A stretch of 20,105 nucleotides of DNA from a virus: IMG/VR virus record IMGVR_UViG_3300032897_000532, positions 1-20,105 of that record. One strand, written 5' to 3'. Shown here in pieces: positions 7,513-14,513 of this stretch. A model generated the notes under the pieces. That model was not told the origin of the DNA. It was given only the letters and a program-made list of their open reading frames with translations, and searched no databases. The position numbers and the translations under genes are program-made. Every line of letters starts with the position of its first letter. Position 1 is the stretch's first letter.

Positions 7513-7839
7513 CTACGCCGACTGCTCGATCACGAGCCGGAACGGGAGACCGTGCTTCACTTCGATCACCGCAACCGTACCATCGCCGACGCGGTTCAAA
7601 TGATCGAATAGTTCGGCGACCTGGCTCTTTAGAGCGAAATCATCGCGAGCCAATTCGGGTCGCGGCCCGTTCTCACCGCCGATCTTGATGTCTTGGACAA
7701 TTTTCGGCGCGGGATCGAAGGCGGGTTCACCTGCGTGAACCGCCAAGTTCTCGATCCGGCCGAAGTTGAGCCGCTGCATGGTTTCAAGCAGCCGCCGTCG
7801 TGCGCCGGAGAGCGCCGACTTTGTGTGAGTGCTTGGCAC
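7513..7839 (-). CDS. Uncharacterised 108-aa protein
   Basis: The frame is open from an ATG at 7941, but the GTG at 7839 is preferred: GGGAGGTGAT, a near-perfect Shine-Dalgarno, ends two bases before it. The product begins with a Ser/Thr/Arg-rich helix (STHTKSALSGARRRLLETMQ). It continues with FGRIENLAVHAGEP, a Pro-rich stretch with PAPKIVQDIKIGGENG, an acidic-basic helical region (DDFALKSQVAELFDHLNRVG) and a beta-rich tail (GTVAVIEVKHGLPFRLVIEQ). No family is recognised. It starts the leftward unit leading to the sigma-like and primase genes and is separated from the upstream two-gene unit by a likely terminator, so it probably belongs to the replication/early region. Confidence 0.65.
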   Translation of the reverse strand: MPSTHTKSALSGARRRLLETMQRLNFGRIENLAVHAGEPAFDPAPKIVQDIKIGGENGPRPELARDDFALKSQVAELFDHLNRVGDGTVAVIEVKHGLPFRLVIEQSA

Positions 7840-7850
7840 GATCACCTCCC
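7840..7850 (-). promoter_or_regulatory. Strong ribosome binding site deciding a GTG start
   Basis: Minus strand GGGAGGTGATC precedes the GTG at 7839-7837. GGAGGTGAT matches the full anti-Shine-Dalgarno complement, with five bases between GGAGG and the start codon. This moves the start of the 108-aa gene 34 codons inside its open frame. Confidence 0.65.
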
Positions 7851-7959
7851 GAAATTCGGCGAGGTTGCCGGTTCTGCGGGCGGGATGGAGCGTCAAGTGG
7901 TCATTGTCGTTCCTTGCGACTCCAACTCGTCGCCTGGGCAACGCCTCGAAGTCTTAGTA

Positions 7960-7985
7960 TTTCGCCGTTACAAAGTGTGGCGAAA
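7960..7985. repeat. Inverted repeat upstream of the 108-aa gene
   Basis: Arms TTTCGCC (7960-7966) and GGCGAAA (7979-7985) are perfectly complementary with a 12-bp spacer. It lies in the 248-bp gap 7840-8087, which holds no other gene I can support, about 120 bp before the GTG. No run of T follows, so an operator is more likely than a terminator. Confidence 0.35.
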
Positions 7986-8038
7986 GTGTTTCGGAGGGCA
8001 AGAATCCGAGGGGGATGTAAGTGACTGAAGGACGGGAC

Positions 8039-8086
8039 AAAAAACTTGATTCGTGAGGAATGGTTCTCCGGGTGCGCACGCCAAGT
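8039..8086 (-). terminator. Candidate rho-independent terminator after the two-gene unit
   Basis: Starting just past the TAG stop at 8088-8090, the minus strand reads ACTTG-G-CGTG, a loop of about 21 nt, CACG-AAT-CAAGT, then six T (A run at 8039-8044). The nine paired bases are split by a small internal loop, so the hairpin is imperfect, but the position and T-run fit termination of the 10197-8088 unit. Confidence 0.42.
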
Positions 8087-8087
8087 G

Positions 8088-9083
8088 CTACGGCGAGACT
8101 TTCGCGAGACTATTCTGGGCTGGTTGGTTTCGGCGCACCCAGTTAATTCGATATTTGATGTACTTCGCCACGCGCTCCCGACGAGACGAGTTCCCGGAGC
8201 CAAGGATGTCTTCCGCGATCTCGTCCCAGGTATCCACGCATTCCTGGCTTCGCAGGGATTCCGGGAATACGGCACCGGCGTTCTGAAGTCGCCGGCACAC
8301 TTCGACCAGCCGGGAGGACCAATCCGAACCGATCTCGGATATGACTTCGGCAATCCTGTAATGCTCGTCCGCATTCGCGGGGAAGCCTCTGGGCCTGCGG
8401 CCTGCGGCGTCGGGCATGACGATCGGCCTGCGTCTCTTTATACCCAGTGCGGCGTGCCAGTCTAATGCGAGTCGCCCTTCCGCCGCAGAGGGCGTAAGGG
8501 CAAGAGTTGTTAGCTTGCTTGATGCCAGAATTTGCGCAGCTTCGGTGGACAAACACAGAGCAGCCGGCGTCAGCAGTACGATTCTTCGTTGCGGATCGAG
8601 ACCTGCAAGTCGCCTGCAACGTGCAATCACAGCATCCTCGGTGTGATTCGGAAGTGAAAAGTAGACATCAGCGATTCCCGCCTCATCCACCGATTTCTGC
8701 CCAAGTGAGATGAGGCCATTGTCGTCTCGGAATCCACTTCCCGCGATTCCATTTTCCTTGCGAACCTTCGCAGCCACTCCGACCGCCATCACTTCGTATT
8801 GGCGCACGTCCAATTCGGTCAAAGGAACGGGATCGAAATAGTCATCCTCGCCGGCGACACCGAAAAGCCCACGCGCTGTTTCGCGGACAACCAAGTCTGG
8901 GCCGGGACCGAACCGCTCCGGCCGAGGGATTTCGCTCGCGATCGCAGTCTCGTGCAAGATCGACTCAGAAACAAGCTCGTCAAGCGCCTCCGGTCCGTAG
9001 GCGCTGGCGAACGCGTGCGAGACGACCGGGCAGTCCACTTGGTCGAGCAGATCGAGGACGGCTTGGAGGAGGCTCTCAGCCAC
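8088..9083 (-). CDS. Uncharacterised 331-aa protein, second gene of an unknown two-gene unit
   Basis: GTG start at 9083, with GGAAGA seven bases upstream. The first 8 bp overlap the end of the 373-aa gene, so the two are translationally coupled. The N-terminal third is acidic and helical (VLDLLDQVDCPVVSHAF...). A middle region near 160-200 reads RCRRLAGLDPQRRIVLLTP followed by a helix and LTTLALT, an alternating strand-helix pattern that could be a Rossmann-like half domain. The C-terminus is basic: SSRRERVAKYIKYRINWVRRN near 298-318 looks like a DNA- or RNA-binding helix. No Walker motif, nuclease signature, signal peptide or membrane segment is seen. I do not recognise the family. Setting between a restriction system and replication genes suggests defence or element maintenance (inference). 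Confidence 0.75.
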   Translation of the reverse strand: MAESLLQAVLDLLDQVDCPVVSHAFASAYGPEALDELVSESILHETAIASEIPRPERFGPGPDLVVRETARGLFGVAGEDDYFDPVPLTELDVRQYEVMAVGVAAKVRKENGIAGSGFRDDNGLISLGQKSVDEAGIADVYFSLPNHTEDAVIARCRRLAGLDPQRRIVLLTPAALCLSTEAAQILASSKLTTLALTPSAAEGRLALDWHAALGIKRRRPIVMPDAAGRRPRGFPANADEHYRIAEVISEIGSDWSSRLVEVCRRLQNAGAVFPESLRSQECVDTWDEIAEDILGSGNSSRRERVAKYIKYRINWVRRNQPAQNSLAKVSP

Positions 9084-10197
9084 GGAGGATCTTCCATTTC
9101 CTCAGGTATCGGAACACGTCGTCAGCGTGCTTGACCCTTTTGAACGAAATCTTGTTGGTGCCGCTGAGTTCGATCCGTTTTCCGCGACCGTCGTCAGGGA
9201 ACGTGAACTTGAAGACGGCCCGCTTAATCGCCCCGCCCGACAGTTTCCGGCGCAGGTTGTTCAACTGGAGAGTTTCAAGGACATCCTTTGACTTCACCAG
9301 GAACGACGGCCCGTGTTTCTGCTTGATGGTGAAATACAGTTCTACCAGCGCCGCCGTGTCGCCCGCATCGGTCTCCGGTGCGAAATCCGACGCCCCGATC
9401 ACAGCGAGGTCCAGGCGGCGCGCGGCTTCAGGCCGTTCGAACAAGTTCTCGTCTCCGAGGCAGCACCCCGCGAAATTTTTCCTCAGCGCCGCCTCTTCAA
9501 CCTCAAACCGGGCCTCAATCTCTGCCTGGCCGGTTTTGGTGTTGTAGCTAATGAAGTCCTGCTGAGCTGGCCGCAGAACTGTCGGCGAGACATGGCTGTG
9601 CTTTTGCGAGCCCTTGAACGTGAGCACCGCCTGCATCCGTTTCTCGTGGTAGACGATGAAGTTGACGTATCCGTCCTCCTGATACGGCCTCACGAGCACG
9701 CGATCGCTATTCTTGTCGCCCTTGAACTGGTCGGCAAGTTTCTGACGCAGGTGCTCCGTCGCCGCTGCAAGATCCGTGATCGCCTGCCCCTTCTTTCCCT
9801 GGTAAATCGAGAATCGTTCTGCTTGCTGGAGCGTGCAACGGTCGTAGGCGAAATTGAAAACATCTTCGCGTGCGGTACGAACAGCCAACCCGAGGTGCTC
9901 GACCGTCATCTTGTCGTTGGGATCTGGATCGTAATTGAGATCCCGGCACGCCGATTTGAGCGCTTCGTGCCCGTGTTCGGTACAAAGATCGAATACCCGG
10001 AAGAGACCCTCCATGAAGGCATCCTTGTCGACGCCCTCGCCGTCGGCCAGAAAAGCCTTTAACCCTTCAACATCGAGCGAAGGAATGTCCAAGTCCAGCC
10101 CGTTCTTCCAGAGCTGTGCGTAATTTCGCAGCAACACTTCCTGGCCCTGGAACTTGTCCAGGAAGCGGTCGGCGTTAAATTTCCGGTGCTTAGCCAT
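9076..10197 (-). CDS. Uncharacterised 373-aa protein, first gene of an unknown two-gene unit
   Basis: ATG at 10197 with GAGGG about 9 bases upstream. The protein is highly charged and soluble. Residues 1-60 start MAKHRKFNADRFLDKF and contain a helical pair. A helix-rich section to ~150 follows. Then comes a beta-rich core near 165-250, with VNFIVYHEKRMQAVLTF, a Pro-Arg-Pro step, QQDFISYNTKTGQAEIEARF and a Phe-rich segment ending in LGDENLF. The C-terminal ~100 residues are strand-rich and basic (SGTNKISFKRVKHADDVFRYLRKWKIL). The pattern resembles proteins I have seen only as hypothetical, with phrases like 'YN..TG...I.A' before 'GDE..F'; I can attach no activity to it. It overlaps the 331-aa gene, and a promoter-like sequence precedes it, so the pair appears to be its own unit. 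Confidence 0.75.
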   Translation of the reverse strand: MAKHRKFNADRFLDKFQGQEVLLRNYAQLWKNGLDLDIPSLDVEGLKAFLADGEGVDKDAFMEGLFRVFDLCTEHGHEALKSACRDLNYDPDPNDKMTVEHLGLAVRTAREDVFNFAYDRCTLQQAERFSIYQGKKGQAITDLAAATEHLRQKLADQFKGDKNSDRVLVRPYQEDGYVNFIVYHEKRMQAVLTFKGSQKHSHVSPTVLRPAQQDFISYNTKTGQAEIEARFEVEEAALRKNFAGCCLGDENLFERPEAARRLDLAVIGASDFAPETDAGDTAALVELYFTIKQKHGPSFLVKSKDVLETLQLNNLRRKLSGGAIKRAVFKFTFPDDGRGKRIELSGTNKISFKRVKHADDVFRYLRKWKILRG

Positions 10198-10290
10198 AGC
10201 GCCAAGCCCTCTATCCTACGCGCTGATTCTTTCGGAGTGACCCGGTGATCGGAGAGCCAATCTGAGCGGCATCGACCGATACTGCATCAT

Positions 10291-10318
10291 ATTCTATCAG
10301 TTTTCCGCAACAAGTCTA
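10291..10318 (-). promoter_or_regulatory. Possible promoter of the unknown two-gene unit
   Basis: Minus strand TAGACT (10313-10318), 16-bp spacer, TAGAAT (10291-10296): four of six and five of six matches to -35 and -10 consensus. It would start transcription about 85 nt before the ATG at 10197. The leader 10198-10290 shows no other feature. It overlaps the end of a doubtful 38-aa frame. Confidence 0.38.
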
Positions 10319-10413
10319 CGAAGGAATGTTCTATCGACGCGCGCCGTTTCGAATGAGATGTGCGTCGAACGGGGCGGTTGCCAGGCATACTTCGGTCGGG
10401 GATACCCCGTCAT
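10297..10413 (-). CDS. Possible 38-aa protein, ATGA-coupled to the McrC-like gene
   Basis: ATG at 10413 overlaps the TGA stop of the McrC-like gene (10410-10412). The product starts MTGYPRPKYAWQPPRSTHIS and ends with an Arg/Leu-rich helix. No domain is seen. The junction type fits the operon style, but any TGA preceded by A gives it by chance. A small hairpin (CGGGG/CCCCG, 10397-10409) lies inside the frame. Confidence 0.25.
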   Translation of the reverse strand: MTGYPRPKYAWQPPRSTHISFETARVDRTFLRRLVAEN

Positions 10414-11678
10414 GCTACGGTCCCAACTTCGAGGCGCGCTAACAGTTGCGGAAGGTGCTCCGAGAGATTTCGGACATCGACCGCGAATAGCCAAGTCCGA
10501 CAACCCGTCGCGGACGCGCCGAGATCGCGTTCCTCATACTGGTTTCCAGGAAAAATCAAAAAAGCGCAGCGCGCGCCCAGTGCGGAAGCATGCGCAAGCA
10601 GCTGATAAAGGTCCGATGGTGAGGGAGTCGTTGACCAGGTCTTGTACTTTACGTCTCCAATAGCGTCGACGACTCCGCTCCGAAGAAAAACCAAATCTGG
10701 ATTTGCCCGGTAGGAGTTCGGTTGCGCCGGAAAGAGTGGGGCATTCTTGCCGAGCTGAGTCGCGGGTTTAACTTGTCCGGAGTACTGCTCCTGAAGCCTT
10801 CGTTGAACTGCGATCTGGAACAGATTTTCTAAATTCAAGAACCACGCTCGCGGTACGGTGTCTACACCTTTGGCTCCATGCTCGAAGCTCTCGTGCGCCA
10901 ACACGACCGACGCAAGGTATAGGAGATCGCGATCCTTCGCTGACTGCGCCGCTGAAGCCAGTTGGACTGCATTCTTGACCAGCCGTTCCCTGCTGCCGAA
11001 AAGGAGCTCGGCGTCCTGGCAGTCCGAGAACATCATAGATAGCCCGCGTGCGACTGCGAGATCCTCGCCTGGTATCGAAACAAGCCGTGCCAGCTTTCCG
11101 ATCTCCCGGAGCGCGGCAGCCAACATCCTATTCTTTATGGTGTCCTTTCGGATCGTGGAGCGCTCAAACGCGAGCAGATGCCGAAGACCCCGAGCTCTCA
11201 ACTTCAAAGTTCGCGTCGTGTTCAGTCTGCCGGAAACCATCGAACTTGCGCTGGGCACCGCTCGGTACTCGAACTCTCGCCCCGCCGAGACATACGCCCG
11301 TGTAATCCTCAGAAATTGCCGAATGAGCAAAGAAATCAAATCGCCCAGATCCGACGCTGAGGAAGGCATGTGTTCGATCCTGAACGAATCGGAAGTTGCG
11401 GATTGCAGCAGAGCGGCAACTGCACCGGGGACCTTCTCTGAGAGGTCGAGGACGAATCGGTCGAGCCTGACGCGACCCACGTAGCAGGATCCTTGAAGGC
11501 GCGCTCTACCTCCGGACAACTGGGATACGACGAGAATATTCCGATCCACGAGCGCCCATAGGCCGGCCTCCGATCGGATCTTTGACCAGATCGAAGCAGA
11601 CAAATCAACAGTGCCCCGCTCAGGGACCGAGACGATGAAATGGCTCAGCTGAGAATGAATTCCGGGGACTGATGCCAT
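10410..11678 (-). CDS. mcrC: McrC-like restriction endonuclease subunit
   Basis: 422 aa, somewhat longer than E. coli McrC (about 350). The N-terminal ~130 residues form the McrC-type regulatory half. The C-terminal half carries a PD-(D/E)xK nuclease: NPDLVF with the first Asp at 328, IGDVKYK with Asp342 and Lys344, and DLYQLLAHA near 356, where the family's conserved Gln sits. In McrBC and LlaJI-type systems this subunit is driven by the McrB-like motor to cut DNA that the motor complex has translocated. The ATG lies 33 bases inside the end of the motor gene, a 34-bp overlap that makes tight coupling likely. It ends the restriction-modification cluster. The sequence is intact, with all catalytic residues in place. 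Confidence 0.85.
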   Translation of the reverse strand: MASVPGIHSQLSHFIVSVPERGTVDLSASIWSKIRSEAGLWALVDRNILVVSQLSGGRARLQGSCYVGRVRLDRFVLDLSEKVPGAVAALLQSATSDSFRIEHMPSSASDLGDLISLLIRQFLRITRAYVSAGREFEYRAVPSASSMVSGRLNTTRTLKLRARGLRHLLAFERSTIRKDTIKNRMLAAALREIGKLARLVSIPGEDLAVARGLSMMFSDCQDAELLFGSRERLVKNAVQLASAAQSAKDRDLLYLASVVLAHESFEHGAKGVDTVPRAWFLNLENLFQIAVQRRLQEQYSGQVKPATQLGKNAPLFPAQPNSYRANPDLVFLRSGVVDAIGDVKYKTWSTTPSPSDLYQLLAHASALGARCAFLIFPGNQYEERDLGASATGCRTWLFAVDVRNLSEHLPQLLARLEVGTVA

Positions 11679-12484
11679 GGATACTCCTGCTCGATCAGGT
11701 CGGCGAAAGGGTGAGGATCAATGAGCGGTCGCCGGATGATGTGACGAATCCTCTCGACCCACAAGCGATGCAGGTCTGGAACTTCGGATGTAACATCGGC
11801 GAATATACCGTGCCCGAACGGCATCAGATGGTCATAGTCGGCGGCGAACTGTTCCTTACATGCTGTGAACACTCGCTGGAGTTGCACGACGACCTTTGCT
11901 GGAAGCGCGGCAGGCTTCAACATTTCAGTTAGCTGCTCTATGGATGGCGGAAAGTCGATCACTCTGAGCCGTCGCAAGAGCGCACTGTCGATTTCTATGG
12001 CAGACCGGTCAGTAGGATTGTAGGTAGCTATGATTGTGAGGTTCTTTGCCACCTCTACCGGCCGCCGGCTATACACCGTTAGGAAGGGCCGGTCCCTATG
12101 CTCTATATACGTCATCAGCTCACCCAGGACCGCGGACAAATTGGCGCGTGTGAGCTCCTCAATTAGTAGAACGTAGCGATGGTCGGGATCTTCGCGGGCT
12201 TGGTCATTCCACTCAAGAAAGATTCCTGGCAATACATTCACGGCTCCACTGCTGTCGATCCGCATGCCTTCTATAAACTCTTCATACGAGAAGGCTTGGT
12301 GAAACTGGACTTCCCTGACCAGAAGCGGCTCGCCGGCGAAACGTTGCGCTGCGATGGACGCCATGAACGACTTCCCTGTCCCTGGGACCCCCGCCAGAGC
12401 GATGATGGATCGAGTTCCCGATCTTTCGCACGATTGAACGACCTCTTGGATCTTCGCTTCCGTGGCACTGCCGTAGTTAGTCAT
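11645..12484 (-). CDS. McrB-like AAA+ NTPase (restriction motor), stand-alone domain
   Basis: 279 aa from ATG 12484, which overlaps the preceding TGA as ATGA; the ATG at 12505 is less likely. Walker A GVPGTGKS at 32-39, the McrB-family segment FHQAFSYEEFIEGMR at 61-75, Walker B LLIEEL at 106-111 followed by TRANLSAVLGEL, and the signature NPTDRSAIEIDSALLRRL at 156-173. The McrB signature normally reads NTADRS; here it is NPTDRS, and the usual Asp-Glu of Walker B is Glu-Glu, so nucleotide preference (GTP in E. coli McrB) is uncertain. At 279 aa it is essentially the motor alone: E. coli McrB (about 460 aa) has an N-terminal DNA-binding domain that is missing here. The neighbouring 276-aa protein may supply target recognition. 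Confidence 0.85.
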   Translation of the reverse strand: MTNYGSATEAKIQEVVQSCERSGTRSIIALAGVPGTGKSFMASIAAQRFAGEPLLVREVQFHQAFSYEEFIEGMRIDSSGAVNVLPGIFLEWNDQAREDPDHRYVLLIEELTRANLSAVLGELMTYIEHRDRPFLTVYSRRPVEVAKNLTIIATYNPTDRSAIEIDSALLRRLRVIDFPPSIEQLTEMLKPAALPAKVVVQLQRVFTACKEQFAADYDHLMPFGHGIFADVTSEVPDLHRLWVERIRHIIRRPLIDPHPFADLIEQEYPWHQSPEFILS

Positions 12485-13311
12485 CTGACGTCCTTCGGCA
12501 GACACGCCGCCTCTGCAATGAACTCGACATATGCGCGCTTCTCGGTGCCGAAGTCACGGTGCCGGTGCCGGATAGCCGCGGCCTCCTGAAGTATTCCTCT
12601 AGTGCGCGGCCTGATCGTGTAATAGCCCTCTACTTCGCCTGCCCGCTTTTCTGCGATGAGGGTCCAGCCGAAAGAAGCAATAGAGATCCAAGGAATAACG
12701 CGATCATTCTTCTTGTCGCCGGTTATGGTTTCTTCACCCATGAGATCAAGATCGTTCTTGAGGCGCGATTCTCGAATTGCCTCGATAGCTTGGTACAGTT
12801 GGTCCTCATTGGTGACCTTGAACATCGCCCGGTTGAGTTCGTCTGAGCTTATTCGACCATCCAGGGCGAACATGGCGCGCCAGATGTAAGAAAACGGAAA
12901 CACGCGCACGGCGGCGTCATACGGTTGGACCCCTATCGGATTCCGCAACTGACAGGCCGCGAGCGCGTACGCAGCATGCCGACCAAGCAACGTTACATTC
13001 TTCTCGGACAGCAGGGGAAGCCATCTCAGGGTCGCCCGCCCGAGTTCCGTTACGTGAAGTGCCCCGCCATCCTCGTACACCAAGCCGGCGGTCTCATAGA
13101 TTTGCCGGTAGTCCCGATATCGTTTCGCATCGGGGACGGCGCCGGCTGTGCCACGCGACCGACTGCGGTCATAGGGGAGCTTCTGCAGAACGTCCTCCTG
13201 CGTCAGGCCATCGCTTTCCAAGAAAGGTTGCAGGTGCCCAAGCGGCTTAGGCAACAATCGGAATGTCGTATGGAGAGAGCCACCCCACTCGGTTCTCGGT
13301 TCTCTTGACAT
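12481..13311 (-). CDS. Restriction-associated protein, probable winged-helix, in the position of BsuMI YdiR
   Basis: 276 aa from ATG 13311, five bases after the stop of the second methyltransferase; the ATG at 13368 would run into that gene and is rejected. The N-terminal ~100 residues read like a winged helix: helix (HLQPFLESDGLTQEDVLQKL), a basic loop with two Arg pairs, helix (KRYRDYRQIYETAGLVYEDG) and a wing-like hairpin ending in HVTELGRATLRWLPLL. The central part holds AMFALDGRISSDELNRAMFKV, resembling a second helical DNA-binding unit, and the C-terminus is basic (RPRTRGILQEAAAIRHRHRDF). Gene order (two m5C methylases, this gene, McrB-like, McrC-like) matches my recollection of BsuMI ydiO-ydiP-ydiR-ydiS-ydjA. 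A role in DNA recognition for the restriction complex is the best guess. Confidence 0.7.
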   Translation of the reverse strand: MSREPRTEWGGSLHTTFRLLPKPLGHLQPFLESDGLTQEDVLQKLPYDRSRSRGTAGAVPDAKRYRDYRQIYETAGLVYEDGGALHVTELGRATLRWLPLLSEKNVTLLGRHAAYALAACQLRNPIGVQPYDAAVRVFPFSYIWRAMFALDGRISSDELNRAMFKVTNEDQLYQAIEAIRESRLKNDLDLMGEETITGDKKNDRVIPWISIASFGWTLIAEKRAGEVEGYYTIRPRTRGILQEAAAIRHRHRDFGTEKRAYVEFIAEAACLPKDVR

Positions 13312-13316
13312 AATGA

Positions 13317-14447
13317 TTAAGCTGTCGGCCGCGAGAATAGCGGAAGCTGATCGACGCCTGTGGTGCAAACGTCTTGGTCAGCCCCGGCTGGTTCGGAACG
13401 TAAGAACGAGAGATAGCTGAACAACGCTTTGCCGATGACTTGAGCGAGCCGCGGCGGAACGGCATTCCCGATCAACGCCGCCATCTCCTCTTGGCTGCCG
13501 CTGAAGCGAAATGTGTCGGGGAACGTCTGGAGACGCGCGCCTTCGCGAAGCGTGATGTTCCTGTGTGAAAAAGGATGCGCGAACTTCCCCCGCGTGAAGC
13601 TGTCAAACCGGGCTGTTATGGTTCCGGCTGGCTGATTGGCATCAAGGCGGCCATAGACGTATCTGTGACCAATGCGGTCGGGCCCGTCCTTGTGGCAGTC
13701 AACTCTCATCTCAACGGGCAGACTCTCAAAGCCCTTGCCAGGGGGGATGAGCTTGAGGCGTTCAATATTGGTGGGAGAAAGTCGATGCCTTTTGTGCAGC
13801 GGATCAGACGGTTGCGGAGAATAGTCCTCCGGTGGCTCCGGGAGGTCGCCGATCGCCTTCCACACCGTAACATAAGAATCGCTGTCATGAGTTGGGCGCG
13901 GAAAAACGAACGGGACTGGGACGTCGCGCCTCCATCCGTAATAGAGAACGCGCTTTCGGAGTTGCGGAACGCCGTAATCGGCGGCGTTAACACGAATCGA
14001 TCGCACTTGGTATTGGGGATAGAGCGCCTGTTCGAATCTGTGGGCGGTTGCGCCCCCCCGCTTTCCAAGCAGGCCCAGGACGTTTTCCATCAGGAAGACA
14101 GTCGGCTGAAGCTCGTTGACGTATCTCGCGAACTCCAAAACCAGGTCATTGCGATCGTCTGCGTCTTCTCCAATTCGCTGTACGGAGAACCCTTGACAGG
14201 GCGGCCCGCCGGCGACCAGGTCGACCTTCATATCAGAATTGCCGGTCAGCGACAAGAACTCCTGTGCCGAGAGCTTTCTGATGTCATGGTGCAGCGCGGG
14301 ATGATCGAAGTTCAGGCCGTAGCACTGGCATGCGAGCTTCCAATTGTCGAGGGCGCCCAACACGTTGAAGCCCGAGGTCTGTAAACCCAGGGACAGCCCG
14401 CCGGTGCCGCAAAACAGATCTACGGCGGTGAACATCGTGTTCGTCAT
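13317..14447 (-). CDS. DNA (cytosine-5) methyltransferase 2 of the R-M cluster
   Basis: 376 aa; ATG at 14447 (a second at 14435). All main C5-methylase motifs are present in order. Motif I is DLFCGTGGLS at 10-19 (SAM binding). Motif IV is GGPPCQGFS at 80-88, with catalytic Cys84. Motif VI is MENV at 120-123, motif VIII QLRKRVLYYGW near 162 and motif X IGNAVPP at 326-332. The target-recognition region, about 200-275, is different from that of the upstream methylase. Length is standard for the family. It should methylate the fifth carbon of a cytosine within the site protected from the McrB/McrC-type nuclease. Two methylases are usual in LlaJI/BsuMI-type systems, where each may cover one strand of an asymmetric site. 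A 66-bp gap (14448-14513) separates it from its partner. Confidence 0.93.
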   Translation of the reverse strand: MTNTMFTAVDLFCGTGGLSLGLQTSGFNVLGALDNWKLACQCYGLNFDHPALHHDIRKLSAQEFLSLTGNSDMKVDLVAGGPPCQGFSVQRIGEDADDRNDLVLEFARYVNELQPTVFLMENVLGLLGKRGGATAHRFEQALYPQYQVRSIRVNAADYGVPQLRKRVLYYGWRRDVPVPFVFPRPTHDSDSYVTVWKAIGDLPEPPEDYSPQPSDPLHKRHRLSPTNIERLKLIPPGKGFESLPVEMRVDCHKDGPDRIGHRYVYGRLDANQPAGTITARFDSFTRGKFAHPFSHRNITLREGARLQTFPDTFRFSGSQEEMAALIGNAVPPRLAQVIGKALFSYLSFLRSEPAGADQDVCTTGVDQLPLFSRPTA

Positions 14448-14513
14448 GCTCGAATCCGTTGCGTTGATCTACAATTATGCACTTTCCGGCTCATCAGAGG
14501 TGCAGCGCTCTCT

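Noticed and set aside
9313-10062. Plus-strand frame of 249 aa opposite the 373-aa gene
   Set aside because: Antisense frame without upstream signals; the minus-strand gene fits the operon overlap with its neighbour.
10397-10409. Hairpin CGGGG-ATA-CCCCG just past the McrC-like stop as a terminator
   Set aside because: Stem is short and no T-run follows on the minus strand.
13575-14384. Plus-strand frame of 269 aa opposite methyltransferase 2
   Set aside because: Shadow of a gene whose C5-methylase motifs are complete.
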